From the NCBI GenBank assembly GCA_019638485.1, contig JAHBTP010000003.1, positions 1 through 64,000 on the forward strand: a stretch of DNA of 64,000 nucleotides. The letters are read 5' to 3'. This DNA comes from Ferruginibacter sp. (GTDB lineage: Bacteria > Bacteroidota > Bacteroidia > Chitinophagales > Chitinophagaceae). The notes under the pieces were generated by a model. That model ran no database searches. It worked only from the letters and a program-made list of their open reading frames with translations, and was not told where the DNA came from. Position numbers and translations under genes: made by a program. Each line of letters opens with the position of its first letter. Within the stretch, counting starts at the first letter, position 1. Below are positions 1 through 9,868 of this stretch, one piece after another.

Positions 1-3000
1 TGTTGACGGACCTGAAAGCTGTGCCCATCCATAAGACGAAATCGTTCCATCAACATCTGAACCGCTACCATTTAATGTAGTTGCATTTTGAGGCAAGGTA
101 ATGGTAATATCACTTCCTGCATTAGCAGTTGGTGCCTGATTAGGTTGGGGTAGAACAGTTACATCAATATCATCGTATGCTTCATCACCAAGATTATCAA
201 TTACTCTTATACGGAATGTATAGCTTCCTTGTGCTAATCCATTTACGCGAGTAGAAGCACTTAATGGACTTACAATACTTGCAGCACCACCAGATATTTT
301 TGTCCATTGATAAGAGTTAATAACACCATCAGGATCTGAAGCGGTTGCAGACAAGTTAACATAGTTAACAGGTAAGGTAATGGTAATGTCATTCCCTGAA
401 GAAACTACAGGTGCTTGATTTGGCTGTGGCTGCACTACAACAGTAACCTGATCTGTTCCTATTGCGCCTTCATTATCGGTTACTTTTAATTGAAAAACGT
501 AAGTACCTTCCAATAATCCTGAAACATTAGTATTACGAGAAGCCACATTAGCGATTGTAGCAAATGGCCCGGAAACTTTAGACCAGCGATAAGAAACAAT
601 TGATCCATCTACATCAGTACCAATTCCATTTAATGCAGTGTAGTTAATTGGTAATGTAATTATTTGATCTGGGCCGGCATTTGCAGTTGGTGCCTGATTA
701 GGAGCACGTAATACAATTACATCTACCTCATCAGTAGCCGTGCCTCCTCTGTCATCCGTTATTGTTAGTTTAAAAATATAATGACCTTCAACAAAATTGT
801 TTACAACAGTTGAAGCTGAATTTGAAGAAGCAATAGAGGGAGCAGAAGGACCACTTATATTTTCCCATGAATAAGAAACGATTGTTCCATCTGAATCCGT
901 ACCTGCGCCATTAAGGGTCACCGAATTGGTGGGCAAAGTAATGGTTATATCAGTGCCGGCGTGTGCCACTGGCATTTGATTTGGTGCTGGCTCTACAACA
1001 ATCACCACATTATCAGTGGAGGAAACTCCATCATTATCGGTAACGCGTAAACGAAATACGTAAAGCCCTTGAACCATATTTGTAATATTCACCGTTGGTG
1101 AAAACGCATTAGAAATAGTAGCTGAAGGGCCAGAAAGTTTACTCCATAAATAACTAGTGATAGTGCCATCCGGGTCTGTTCCGTTACCGGTTATAGAAAC
1201 ATAATTAATAGGTAGTGTAATTGAAATATCCGGTCCTGCATTTGCCACAGGTGGCTGATTAGGAGCTTGTGTAACGGTCAATTGCATTGTATCCCGTGCA
1301 GATGCACCCATATCATCCGTAACCGTCAATTCAAATTTATACACATCCACTGCAAGGTTTGACACATTGGTAACACCGGAAGCAGGGTTCTGAATGGTAG
1401 CTGCACCTCCTTGAACCTTTCTCCATTGCATAGAAGAAATCATACCATCAGGGTCGTATCCATCTCCATTTAAAGTAACTGATCCAACGGCAGATGTAAC
1501 CGCTTGGTTTGGTCCTGCTATAGCCATTGGAGCCTGGTTAACCGGCGTATTAACCAATATTAATAATGTATCACTTCCTGTTGCGCCATCATCATCGGTT
1601 GCTGTTAAAGCGAAAGTATATAGGCCAGGCTCAAGTCCGCTTACGGTTGTACTTTCAGCATTAGGGTCATCAATTACTGCCGCTCCACCCGATACCAAGG
1701 TCCATAAAATAGATACAATTGAGCCATCTGCATCTGTAATTGTTGCTTCAAGCGGGGCCTCATTTACCGGAAGAGTAATAGAAATATCACTACTGGTAAT
1801 AACAACCGGAGCTTGGTTGGGAGCAGGTAAAACAGTTACAACAACTGTATCTCTTCCTTTTGCTCCATTATTATCTGTAACTTCTAACTGTAATGAATAG
1901 ACGCCCTGAACTAAATTATTAACTCTTGTAGAAAAACTATTGGCAGAAGCAAAATTCCCTTGCGCAGGCCCTGAGATTTTGCTCCATTGAATCATAGAAA
2001 TCGTACCATCACCATCAGATCCTGAACCTGAGAGCAATACCGAATTAGTGGGCAGGGTAATTGTTTGATTATTACCTGCGTTTGCAACCGGTGGTTGATT
2101 AGCAGGAGCTCCACTTCCTACAACTACTTTAACAGTACTTGTATGCTGAACTCCATAGTTATTGGTAATTGTAAGTGAAAAAATGTATGTACCACTGGTT
2201 AGGCCTGTAACTTGCGTATTCATAGCATTGGGAGAAACAATAGTAGCAGCAGGCCCACTTGTTTTCACCCAACTAAAGTTTACAATTGAGCCATCCTGTT
2301 GAGAAGAGCCACTTCCGTATAAGGTAGTTGTATTACTTGAGATGTATTGATTAACACCCGCGTGTGATAACGGCGGTTGTTGACCATTAGGGTTAAAAGG
2401 CAATACAGTCCATGCCTGTGAAAGTGGAGTTACTAAAGTTGGAGCTGGCACATTCAAAGCCTCAGGATAAATAGCCATATCATCCACACTTAATGTCTTT
2501 CCGTTGCCCAAACAAAGCGCTTTGTTTCTTCCCCATGAATACCAATCGTCTCCCATATCCTGAACATAGAGATAAAAAGTAATGGTATTACTGGTGCAAA
2601 TATTTTTAAACTTGCCGGGAACCTGAGTCGGCGGAGTCATGAGTTGTCCATTGTACCAATCCCAGTTCCATGGCAGGGTTACATTTTTCCATGGATTAGT
2701 TTGAATACCATTCCCGATATTACCTTGCGGATTAGCTCCTGAGGCAAACATATTATCGTTTGCATCTATTACGTGAAGTGTATTATAATTTCCAACGAAT
2801 TCTTTTAACGGAAAAACACAACCTGCATTTACCCAAGCAGCTTTAACGGATTGGATCCCGGGTTGTTGCCATGCAGGACGCCCGCCTGCATAAGAAGGAT
2901 CATATCCCCATGCTAATAAATCTGTAGCAGTTTCTATTACATAACTCATGGGGCCAATCATGGTAATATCTCTTGCAATGTTTCCCGGAAAATTGACTTG

Positions 3001-3609
3001 GCTTGGTGAGCGACTGTTACGGTTCCATTGCCATACTGTACCATCGGATGCAAGTCCCCATAAAGTGGCAGAGCCGGCAAATGTAGTTGAAGAAGCAGGT
3101 ACAAGTTTTACCATTGTTTTCCCTGCCGGTTGAATTAATTGAATAGGAGCCGGAACAGCAGAACCATTATTCATATTCAGTACATCATCAGTTCCCCAAT
3201 ACCATACTGTACCATTTCTAAGCGTTAAATAACTTTGATAAAAACCATAAACCTTACTGTTGTTTTTAAATGGGTTTCCTAAATTATCTGTCGGAACTAA
3301 GGTTGTATAAGGACTTCCTGAAACAGTAACTCCAACAACATATACATTACCTGCAGCCGTAAGGCATACATTACTGTATTGGGCACCATCCACATCAATT
3401 ACGTTTGTTAATCCATAATTATGCAAAATTGGCCTTGCGCCTCCTCCCCATCTGGTTACATATAGGTTCCCCAAATTGGTTCGGTATGTAGTTAGGTATT
3501 CACCTGCTCCTACCTGAATAATTTTCTCCTGAGCATGTAAAGCGGACGAGAATAGTCCCAAAAATAAAAAACATAAAAGCCCCTTCAATAAGAAGTAATA
3601 GTTTTTCAT
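1..3609 (-). CDS. Secreted RCC1-like/multi-PKD repeat protein, partial (C-terminus beyond window)
   Basis: The frame is open on the minus strand from an ATG at 3609 to the left edge, so at least 1203 residues are present and the C-terminus is missing. The N-terminus (MKNYYFLLKGLLCFLFLGLF...HAQ) is a typical signal peptide. Residues about 28-405 contain RCC1-like propeller blades with recurring short motifs of the type xxWGxxxxG, and they align with the neighbouring 486-aa protein (shared VGxGEYxT and VDGAQY). From about residue 406 a domain of about 93 residues repeats eight or more times (DNA period 276-284 bp). Each copy has the PKD/REJ-like pattern P-x-A-x-A-G ... S-x-D-G-x-I ... W. The protein is presumably exported and surface-bound; any T9SS sorting domain would lie outside the window. 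The function is unknown; a structural or adhesive role near the EPS locus is inference. Confidence 0.85.
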   Translation of the reverse strand, partial: MKNYYFLLKGLLCFLFLGLFSSALHAQEKIIQVGAGEYLTTYRTNLGNLYVTRWGGGARPILHNYGLTNVIDVDGAQYSNVCLTAAGNVYVVGVTVSGSPYTTLVPTDNLGNPFKNNSKVYGFYQSYLTLRNGTVWYWGTDDVLNMNNGSAVPAPIQLIQPAGKTMVKLVPASSTTFAGSATLWGLASDGTVWQWNRNSRSPSQVNFPGNIARDITMIGPMSYVIETATDLLAWGYDPSYAGGRPAWQQPGIQSVKAAWVNAGCVFPLKEFVGNYNTLHVIDANDNMFASGANPQGNIGNGIQTNPWKNVTLPWNWDWYNGQLMTPPTQVPGKFKNICTSNTITFYLYVQDMGDDWYSWGRNKALCLGNGKTLSVDDMAIYPEALNVPAPTLVTPLSQAWTVLPFNPNGQQPPLSHAGVNQYISSNTTTLYGSGSSQQDGSIVNFSWVKTSGPAATIVSPNAMNTQVTGLTSGTYIFSLTITNNYGVQHTSTVKVVVGSGAPANQPPVANAGNNQTITLPTNSVLLSGSGSDGDGTISMIQWSKISGPAQGNFASANSFSTRVNNLVQGVYSLQLEVTDNNGAKGRDTVVVTVLPAPNQAPVVITSSDISITLPVNEAPLEATITDADGSIVSILWTLVSGGAAVIDDPNAESTTVSGLEPGLYTFALTATDDDGATGSDTLLILVNTPVNQAPMAIAGPNQAVTSAVGSVTLNGDGYDPDGMISSMQWRKVQGGAATIQNPASGVTNVSNLAVDVYKFELTVTDDMGASARDTMQLTVTQAPNQPPVANAGPDISITLPINYVSITGNGTDPDGTITSYLWSKLSGPSATISNAFSPTVNITNMVQGLYVFRLRVTDNDGVSSTDNVVIVVEPAPNQMPVAHAGTDITITLPTNSVTLNGAGTDSDGTIVSYSWENISGPSAPSIASSNSASTVVNNFVEGHYIFKLTITDDRGGTATDEVDVIVLRAPNQAPTANAGPDQIITLPINYTALNGIGTDVDGSIVSYRWSKVSGPFATIANVASRNTNVSGLLEGTYVFQLKVTDNEGAIGTDQVTVVVQPQPNQAPVVSSGNDITITLPVNYVNLSATASDPDGVINSYQWTKISGGAASIVSPLSASTRVNGLAQGSYTFRIRVIDNLGDEAYDDIDVTVLPQPNQAPTANAGSDITITLPQNATTLNGSGSDVDGTISSYGWAQLSGPST

Positions 3610-3801
3610 ATGTCTGGTTTTTCAATGGCTGCGCTTATAAAGGCCACGAGCCGTAATTAAGGACATTGGTGATAACTAATTGAATCTCTTTATTTTAAGT
3701 TCAGATTCAAATTGCTATCCATTTGGATATTGATTGCCATTATAAATAACGACAATGAGGGAGTTTTTATTATACTACCCTAATAAAATTAAAAAATAAG
3801 A

Positions 3802-5262
3802 TTACGGGGTTACAGAAATAGTAATTCTATCTGAAGCTGAGAGACCGTTATTAGCAACTATGGTAAGTTCAAACACATAGTTTCCGGCTTTAAGATTAGA
3901 TACGATAATTTGTGGTTTATTATCGAGAGAAAGATTAGCAGCTATACCTTCAACTTGCTTCCATTTCCAAGAAACAATTGACCCTCCATTTTGTGAGGAT
4001 AAATTTGCATCAAGCATTACAGTATGTGATGAAATAATTTGATTAACCCCGGCATTAGCAATAGGATATTGTACTGAATCCTTATGGAATTTAATCACTT
4101 TCCAATGCACATTCAATGGTTCAACTCGTGCAGGAGCAGGCACACCTAATGCATTAGGATAATTACTTTCATCTTGTGGGTTAAGTGTAATTCCGTTTCC
4201 CAAGCTCCGGGCTTTATTCCTTCCCCAGCTATACCATTGCCCAGTCATATCTTGCACATAAAAATAAAAGGTGATAGAATTGCTTGTACAAAGGTTTTGA
4301 AATTTTCCCGGTATTTGCACTGGTTCTATTACCATTTGATTATGATTCCATGACCAGGCAAAAGGCGTAGGTGAATAGTTCTTCCAGTTCGGATATTGCT
4401 TACCGTTACCCACCTCTCCCATAATATTTTCACCTGCACCAAACATATTATTGTTGGCGTCAATGATATGAAGTGTATTATAATTTCCAATTAATTCCTT
4501 GGATGGAAACTTACAACCAATTATTGTCCACTTTTTTCTTATAGAAATCGGAGAGGTGCTAAAATCAGGCACACCCAAATAGGAGCCCAAATATCCCCAT
4601 GCCAATAAATCATCGATGGTTTCAACAACATAACACGCTGCGCCAACTCCGGCAATATTAATAGCAGGACGAGCAAGTTTGACTTTTTCAGGAGTGCCTT
4701 TATTTTTTCCCCAAATCCATACCGAGCTATCAGTAGCCAGCCCCATTAAGCTTGGGCTGCCCATAGTAAGCGGAACAAGTTTTTTAAACTTTTTCCCTTT
4801 AGGCATTTCTAATTTAATTGGCGCTTCAATAAAAAATCCATTCTGTATTCCTAAAATATCCTCTCCCCACATATATACATCTCCCTCTTTTAAGGTAAGA
4901 TATGCCTGATACCATCCAAACACAGCATCATTACCAACAAAAGGATTTCCATACGCATCCTTGTTTACCTGTTTAGCGTACAACGCTCCATTTGAAAAAA
5001 TTCCTGTTATAAAAACTCTGCCATTGCTATCTAAAGCAATATTTGTGTATTGTGCACCATCCACATCTTTAATTGAATCAACAGGCACTTTTAAAGTTTT
5101 ATATTTATTATCCTTAAAAGCTGTGGCAAATAACTTCCCATCTACAGTAAGGTAACTGGTAAAATACTCTCCCGTGCCAACCTTCACCACCTCTTTATTT
5201 TGGCCAACAGAAAAATAACCTGATAATAAAAAGAAAAAAAGAAACCTTAACCTTAAGTTCAT
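3802..5262 (-). CDS. Secreted RCC1-like propeller protein with one PKD domain
   Basis: A 486-aa protein with an N-terminal signal peptide (hydrophobic stretch ending SVGQ). Residues about 25-390 show RCC1-like blades, with motifs such as VYMWGEDILG, VWIWGKNKG, LLAWGYLGS and WYSWGRNKARSLGNG. Residues about 400-486 are a single PKD/REJ-type beta-sandwich (ANAGVNQIISS ... SIVSWKWKQVEG). It is a short paralogue of the protein encoded just downstream on the same strand. It starts 5 bp after the GMC oxidoreductase stop, so it is probably the last gene of the EPS operon. There is no obvious T9SS C-terminal domain, since the sequence stops right after the PKD fold. The function is unknown; surface display or sugar binding is only a guess. 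Confidence 0.85.
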   Translation of the reverse strand: MNLRLRFLFFFLLSGYFSVGQNKEVVKVGTGEYFTSYLTVDGKLFATAFKDNKYKTLKVPVDSIKDVDGAQYTNIALDSNGRVFITGIFSNGALYAKQVNKDAYGNPFVGNDAVFGWYQAYLTLKEGDVYMWGEDILGIQNGFFIEAPIKLEMPKGKKFKKLVPLTMGSPSLMGLATDSSVWIWGKNKGTPEKVKLARPAINIAGVGAACYVVETIDDLLAWGYLGSYLGVPDFSTSPISIRKKWTIIGCKFPSKELIGNYNTLHIIDANNNMFGAGENIMGEVGNGKQYPNWKNYSPTPFAWSWNHNQMVIEPVQIPGKFQNLCTSNSITFYFYVQDMTGQWYSWGRNKARSLGNGITLNPQDESNYPNALGVPAPARVEPLNVHWKVIKFHKDSVQYPIANAGVNQIISSHTVMLDANLSSQNGGSIVSWKWKQVEGIAANLSLDNKPQIIVSNLKAGNYVFELTIVANNGLSASDRITISVTP

Positions 5263-5267
5263 AATGA

Positions 5268-6989
5268 TTATAAATTACCTTTTTGCATTTCGCTGGCAGC
5301 AAAAGCCACAGCCCTTGCAGTAAGTGCCATATAGGTTAATGAAGGATTTTGGCATCCACCGGAAGGCATACAACTTCCATCGGTAACAAAAACATTTTTA
5401 CAAGCATGCACTTGATTAAAGCCATTTAATACTGAAGTATTTGGATCTAACCCCATTCTTGCTGTACCCATTTCATGCACAGTTGTACCACCTGTAAAAT
5501 TATAATCAAAGGTTTCAATTGAATAAAAACCTGCCTTTTTTAACATTTCAGCAGCATGTTGTTTCGCGTGGATACGCATATTTTTTTCATTGGCACTAAA
5601 CTCAAATTTTACTCTTACCAATGGAAGACCCCACTTATCCTTTTCATTATTATCCAACTTAATTTCATTCTCTTTGTTTGGCAAACACTCTCCCCATGCT
5701 GCCATCCAAATAGACCAAGGTCCGGGCGTGGTCAGTTGTTCCTTAAACTCTTTACCAAAGCCTTTACCTTGAACCATCATATCCTGCCATTCTTTTCTTT
5801 CACCATCTCCTTGAAATCCATATCCACGAATAAACTGATTTTCTTTTGTTTTCTCATCGAGATTTTGAAATCGAGGTATATAGAAACCAGCAGGCTTTCG
5901 TCCTGCGTAATACTTATCTTTAAACCCATCATATTCTCCTGAAGCTCCGGCTCCCGAATGATGATCCATAAGATATTTACCTAATACAGTGCTATCATTT
6001 CCAAAGCCATTAGGGAACCGTGATGACTTTGATTTCAACATTATTGAAGTTGTACCAATAGTTGAAGCATTAAGAAAAATTATCCTACCAAAGAAATCAG
6101 TAGTTTCTTTTGTTAATTCATCAATAACCCTAACTCCGGCAGCACGTTGTTTAGTATCATCGTAAATAATTTCATAAACAATAGAATGTGGTCTTAGCGT
6201 TAGGTTTCCTGTTTCCATAGCTACAGGGATTGTAGCTGAGTTAGAACTAAAATATCCTCCGAAAGGACAACCCCTATCACATAAATTGCGATACATGCAA
6301 GGGCCTCTTCCTTTCCAACCGCGGCTAAGATTTGCTATCCTAGCAGGTGTAATTAATCTGCCGGGAAAGTTTTTTGAAACACTTTGAGCTAAATATTCTT
6401 CAATACAATTCAAATCCATTTGCGGTAAGAAAATACCATCAGGCAAATGTGGTAATCCCTCTTTTTTTCCACTGATCCCTACAAATTCCTCTACATAGTC
6501 GTACCAAGGAGCTATGTCTTTATATCTTAATGGCCAATCCACTCCATGACCATCTTTACTATTTGCAGTAAAATCCAGATCACTTAATCTATAGGTTTGT
6601 CTTCCCCATACTAATGAGCGGCCTCCTACCTGATATCCTCTTATCCAATTGAAAGGTTTAACTTGTATGTAAGGATGGTCTTTATCTTTTACATAAAAGT
6701 GACGACTCCCTTCATTATAAACCAAACTTTGAATAGGATTTTCTTCTCTATCTCTATTAGTAAGAACAAGCCTTTCCGGAAACTCCCATGGTTTAAGCAT
6801 TGCAGTAGGATAATCTTTGATATGCTCTACATTTCTTCCACGCTCAAGCAATAAGGTTTTAATTCCCTTTTTACAAAGTTCCATAGCAGCCCACCCACCA
6901 CTAATACCACTTCCCACCACTATTGCATCAAAGTGATGAGTAGTTTTTTGCTTATGCGGAATTTGCAAGGAATCTTGTTGGTTGCCCAT
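5268..6989 (-). CDS. GMC family oxidoreductase (gluconate dehydrogenase large-subunit type)
   Basis: A 573-aa FAD enzyme of the glucose-methanol-choline family. The dinucleotide-binding loop VGSGISGG lies at residues 25-32, the FAD-contacting E in LLLERG follows, and GRQTYR and the C-terminal TDGSCMPSGGCQNPSLTYM carry the usual FAD/active-site region. Family members oxidise alcohol groups of sugars or polyols. The gene directly upstream encodes a gluconate 2-dehydrogenase subunit 3-like protein (6 bp gap), the usual partner. No signal peptide is visible on this subunit; by analogy it could be co-exported with subunit 3. Its place in an EPS operon suggests oxidation of a sugar in, or precursor of, the polysaccharide. 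That substrate assignment is inference. Confidence 0.88.
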   Translation of the reverse strand: MGNQQDSLQIPHKQKTTHHFDAIVVGSGISGGWAAMELCKKGIKTLLLERGRNVEHIKDYPTAMLKPWEFPERLVLTNRDREENPIQSLVYNEGSRHFYVKDKDHPYIQVKPFNWIRGYQVGGRSLVWGRQTYRLSDLDFTANSKDGHGVDWPLRYKDIAPWYDYVEEFVGISGKKEGLPHLPDGIFLPQMDLNCIEEYLAQSVSKNFPGRLITPARIANLSRGWKGRGPCMYRNLCDRGCPFGGYFSSNSATIPVAMETGNLTLRPHSIVYEIIYDDTKQRAAGVRVIDELTKETTDFFGRIIFLNASTIGTTSIMLKSKSSRFPNGFGNDSTVLGKYLMDHHSGAGASGEYDGFKDKYYAGRKPAGFYIPRFQNLDEKTKENQFIRGYGFQGDGERKEWQDMMVQGKGFGKEFKEQLTTPGPWSIWMAAWGECLPNKENEIKLDNNEKDKWGLPLVRVKFEFSANEKNMRIHAKQHAAEMLKKAGFYSIETFDYNFTGGTTVHEMGTARMGLDPNTSVLNGFNQVHACKNVFVTDGSCMPSGGCQNPSLTYMALTARAVAFAASEMQKGNL

Positions 6990-6995
6990 GATAAA

Positions 6996-7571
6996 TTATT
7001 TTGTTGCCCAGGAATGTTGCCCATTCTCCAATGGGATGCAGGGGAAATACCTACCCGGAACATGATCATAGGAAAGCGCCTTTTCAGCACCAAGTTGTGA
7101 TGTACAAAAAGCAATAGATGAATACTCACGAAGTAGAGAAAAATATGAATGTCCTGTAAGTTTTCGCTTTACTTTTCCAATGAGACCATTCCATTCATCA
7201 TCATCATCAAATATCTTTTGCATCAATTTCTCTTTTTCGGAGTTATTCAATGCATCTATATCTTTATTAAATTCTTTTATACAATATTGTTGCGTTGCTT
7301 TTAAGCCCTCAATAAAATTATTTTGATCTGTTCGCTTTATAGCATTTTTAACCAGCATCTTCATTACCGGCCCAACTGCAGCAGCTTTCGCACCAGGCGT
7401 ATCCGTTTCAGGTATAAGAATTTCAGCTAACTCCTCCATCATATTCACGCAATTATCTAAGAACTTCCAGTCAGGGGTTTTATAAATGTGGAAAGCTTTG
7501 AACCCGGTGTAGGTAGCTGCTACTCCGGCGCTTAATAAAAAAATGGATACTATGGCCTTTCTTCTCTTCAT
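6996..7571 (-). CDS. Gluconate 2-dehydrogenase subunit 3 family protein
   Basis: A 191-aa protein starting MKRRKAIVS, with a hydrophobic stretch at about residues 7-25. The RR and hydrophobic core could be a Tat-like signal or a membrane anchor. The segment LAEILIPETDTPGAKAAAVG is the characteristic conserved patch of the gluconate 2-dehydrogenase subunit 3 family. In known systems this small subunit escorts the FAD-containing GMC subunit to the periplasm. It sits immediately upstream of the GMC gene, with a 6-bp gap, and 11 bp after the TolC-like gene, consistent with one transcript. Confidence 0.85.
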   Translation of the reverse strand: MKRRKAIVSIFLLSAGVAATYTGFKAFHIYKTPDWKFLDNCVNMMEELAEILIPETDTPGAKAAAVGPVMKMLVKNAIKRTDQNNFIEGLKATQQYCIKEFNKDIDALNNSEKEKLMQKIFDDDDEWNGLIGKVKRKLTGHSYFSLLREYSSIAFCTSQLGAEKALSYDHVPGRYFPCIPLENGQHSWATK

Positions 7572-7582
7572 GATTAAGAAAA

Positions 7583-8353
7583 TTACGGCAATTTCATAGC
7601 CTGTTCAAGCGGTTGTCCTATCATTTCCTCCAACCGAATAACAGTCACTTTTAAATCTCTTTCACGGCTGGTCATATTAGATTTCTCCAAAAGGTACGTT
7701 TGATATACCTTATTCATTTCTTCTAATGTTATATCTCCACTAGCATAAGCATGTTGAGCACCTTCATAGGCGGAAAAATTATATTCAAGATATGTTCTCT
7801 GTAAAAAGACTTTTTCTTGTGCCTCTAAATAATCTTCATATCTAATTAACGTTTCGGCCCTTATCGAACGTTCTTTATCCTTTTTCAATTCATGTGAAAT
7901 TTTAATATTTTCCTTACCTATTGCCTTTTCGCGCTTACTTCGTGAAAAAATATCTAAAGGCACGGCAGCGCCGATATTATATTTAGGAAAGAAGCTTGCT
8001 GCTGCAGAATTCTGAATTACAAACTCATTCACATTAGCCCCCACACTAACTGAACTCAACCATGAAGAGCGCGCCTTTTTTAGTTGCTCTTCAGCAATCC
8101 GTGTATTGGCGTCTGCGATTTCTAACAAAGGATTATCCAGAGCCAGCTTAACTAATTTAAGCCGAATAAGAGAATCCTTGTTTAATTGAGTATAGTTTAC
8201 TTCAGTACTACTTTTGTTATTTACGGGCGGACGATAATTCTTTTTTACTTTTTCGGGAGGGGTTGTAATATACTGAGCATTCAGTAAAGAAGTCATCCCG
8301 AACACAAAAATAGCGGTGAGTGTTAGCCGCTGGGAATATTGATTTACTATCAT
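7583..8353 (-). CDS. Short TolC/OEP-family outer-membrane-type protein
   Basis: A 256-aa protein with a signal peptide ending LLNAQ. After a proline-rich linker (residues about 30-50), the rest resembles one half of a TolC/outer-membrane efflux protein: LALDNPLLEIADANTRIAEE, a central beta-strand patch with alternating polarity, and long helices (about 150-250) ending RLEEMIGQPLEQAMK. Full TolC proteins have two such halves and about 400-480 residues, so this is a half-length member. It lies within the EPS operon between the Wzy-like and dehydrogenase genes. It could contribute to polysaccharide passage or anchor the secretion machinery, but that role is inferred from context only. Confidence 0.7.
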   Translation of the reverse strand: MIVNQYSQRLTLTAIFVFGMTSLLNAQYITTPPEKVKKNYRPPVNNKSSTEVNYTQLNKDSLIRLKLVKLALDNPLLEIADANTRIAEEQLKKARSSWLSSVSVGANVNEFVIQNSAAASFFPKYNIGAAVPLDIFSRSKREKAIGKENIKISHELKKDKERSIRAETLIRYEDYLEAQEKVFLQRTYLEYNFSAYEGAQHAYASGDITLEEMNKVYQTYLLEKSNMTSRERDLKVTVIRLEEMIGQPLEQAMKLP

Positions 8354-8368
8354 AAAAAAGCAAAAGGT

Positions 8369-9868
8369 TTATTTATTTTGACGGGTTGGGGCATAATACA
8401 ATTGATCCCATTCCATCAAGCGTTTCATTAAAGATAATACAGAAAAAAAGAAAATAGCTCCCGGAATCTGCCCAATGGTTTCTTGAGAATACTGGGTAAC
8501 CATTATAGGGAATAAGGTAGCCAATATAGCTGCAAGGTAAATTTTATACTCTTGCGTTCCCATTCGGAAGTAATAATTTATCCCTTGCCATAAAATAGCC
8601 AGATTAAAAAATATCCAAATTATTAAACCAACCCATCCGGATTCTAATCCAATACGCAACAATCCACTATCAGTAGGAAAATTAGCCAAAGGATGATATG
8701 GATAATATTTCAAACCAAGCAAACCGGTAGTTCCTAAGCCTCCACCAAATGGATGTGCGTGCAAATAAGGTTGAATATAATGTCGGTTTCGCTCCCGTAA
8801 ATTCAGTGACTCATCTTTCGAGTCGAAGGTAGTGCGCATACGATTTAAGGTAGGGCTACTATTAATTGGAGCAAACATTAAAATCATACCCAAGATAATG
8901 CAAGAGAAAAGAGTGATGATGGTTGTCTTATTTTTTATTGTTAAAAAGCCATACATAGCAATCCCTGCCGGAAGTATTATTGTAGTAGTTCGGGTGCCGG
9001 AATATGCCATACCCAGTAACATAAAAATTATCATAAACCCCATGATAATTTTCCGCCGATACTTTCTTTCATAGATAGCCAATATAAGCGTAAACACTGC
9101 CATTGTACCTGCTAAGACACCAAATGATACCACATCTGATAAAAATGAAAATTTTCGCAGCTGTCCACCTTGATATAAAAGCTCAAACTGGCCAGGTACA
9201 CTCATTATATACCTCATTTCCATTGGTAAATAACCAAACCATTGTTGAAAGCAGCCATACAAGGAAATGATAAATGCAGCAATAATCCAAAATTTGACAA
9301 AAAATCTAAATTTCCTCGGAGTATCAATTATGCGGTATGCAGCTATATATACCATTATAAACACTAACCACCTTTTGATAGTTGGGAACCAAACGTCCAC
9401 TCCTATTACATTAGGATTTAACACTTGCAGAATGGTGCTTGTGGTATTTATTAATAATGCAATACTTATTATTGTTTTAATTAAAGTACGTGTACGGCCG
9501 GGCTGACCAACACGATTTAAATATGACCCTAAAAAAACAAATAGAATAAGAATTTCTAAACCAGTACTTAAAGGCAATACATCACTTCCAATTAAATGAT
9601 TAGGATAAAAAACAAAAATGGAAAATATACTTATTAGATAAAAGCCATAATAGGGCTTAAATAAGCAAATATATACAGCTATCACACCTAAGAGCAGACC
9701 GGAAAAAGCAAATGGGATTAGAAACAAATCCTTACCAACAAGAAAGCCTGACCCCATTGCCAACAACAATAACAGGGTAATTCCAAAAGGCGTCATAAGT
9801 CTTTTGCGAAACAGTTGCTGATGCAACCACTCTCCTACTATTTGCATAAAGCTTACGTTATCACGCAT
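8369..9868 (-). CDS. O-antigen ligase/Wzy-type polymerase family membrane protein
   Basis: A 499-aa polytopic membrane protein with about 12 hydrophobic helices and a large extracytoplasmic loop near residues 345-400 (RERNRHYIQPYLHAHPFGGG). The pattern YSGTRTTTI followed by the loop and DSGLLRIGLESGWVGL is typical of the O-antigen ligase/Wzy_C (WaaL/Wzy) superfamily. In an EPS operon with a flippase and a Wzc-like protein it is most likely the polymerase that joins undecaprenyl-linked repeat units in the periplasm, rather than a lipid A ligase. Its ATG overlaps the stop codon of the preceding 39-aa ORF by one base (TAATG), which suggests translational coupling. Confidence 0.85.
   Translation of the reverse strand: MRDNVSFMQIVGEWLHQQLFRKRLMTPFGITLLLLLAMGSGFLVGKDLFLIPFAFSGLLLGVIAVYICLFKPYYGFYLISIFSIFVFYPNHLIGSDVLPLSTGLEILILFVFLGSYLNRVGQPGRTRTLIKTIISIALLINTTSTILQVLNPNVIGVDVWFPTIKRWLVFIMVYIAAYRIIDTPRKFRFFVKFWIIAAFIISLYGCFQQWFGYLPMEMRYIMSVPGQFELLYQGGQLRKFSFLSDVVSFGVLAGTMAVFTLILAIYERKYRRKIIMGFMIIFMLLGMAYSGTRTTTIILPAGIAMYGFLTIKNKTTIITLFSCIILGMILMFAPINSSPTLNRMRTTFDSKDESLNLRERNRHYIQPYLHAHPFGGGLGTTGLLGLKYYPYHPLANFPTDSGLLRIGLESGWVGLIIWIFFNLAILWQGINYYFRMGTQEYKIYLAAILATLFPIMVTQYSQETIGQIPGAIFFFSVLSLMKRLMEWDQLYYAPTRQNK

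Noticed and set aside
1..2390. DNA-level minisatellite
   Set aside because: The ~280-bp periodicity reflects diverged PKD protein modules in one open frame rather than near-identical DNA repeats.
5556..5942. 128-aa plus-strand ORF
   Set aside because: Antisense shadow of the GMC oxidoreductase gene, with no family resemblance.
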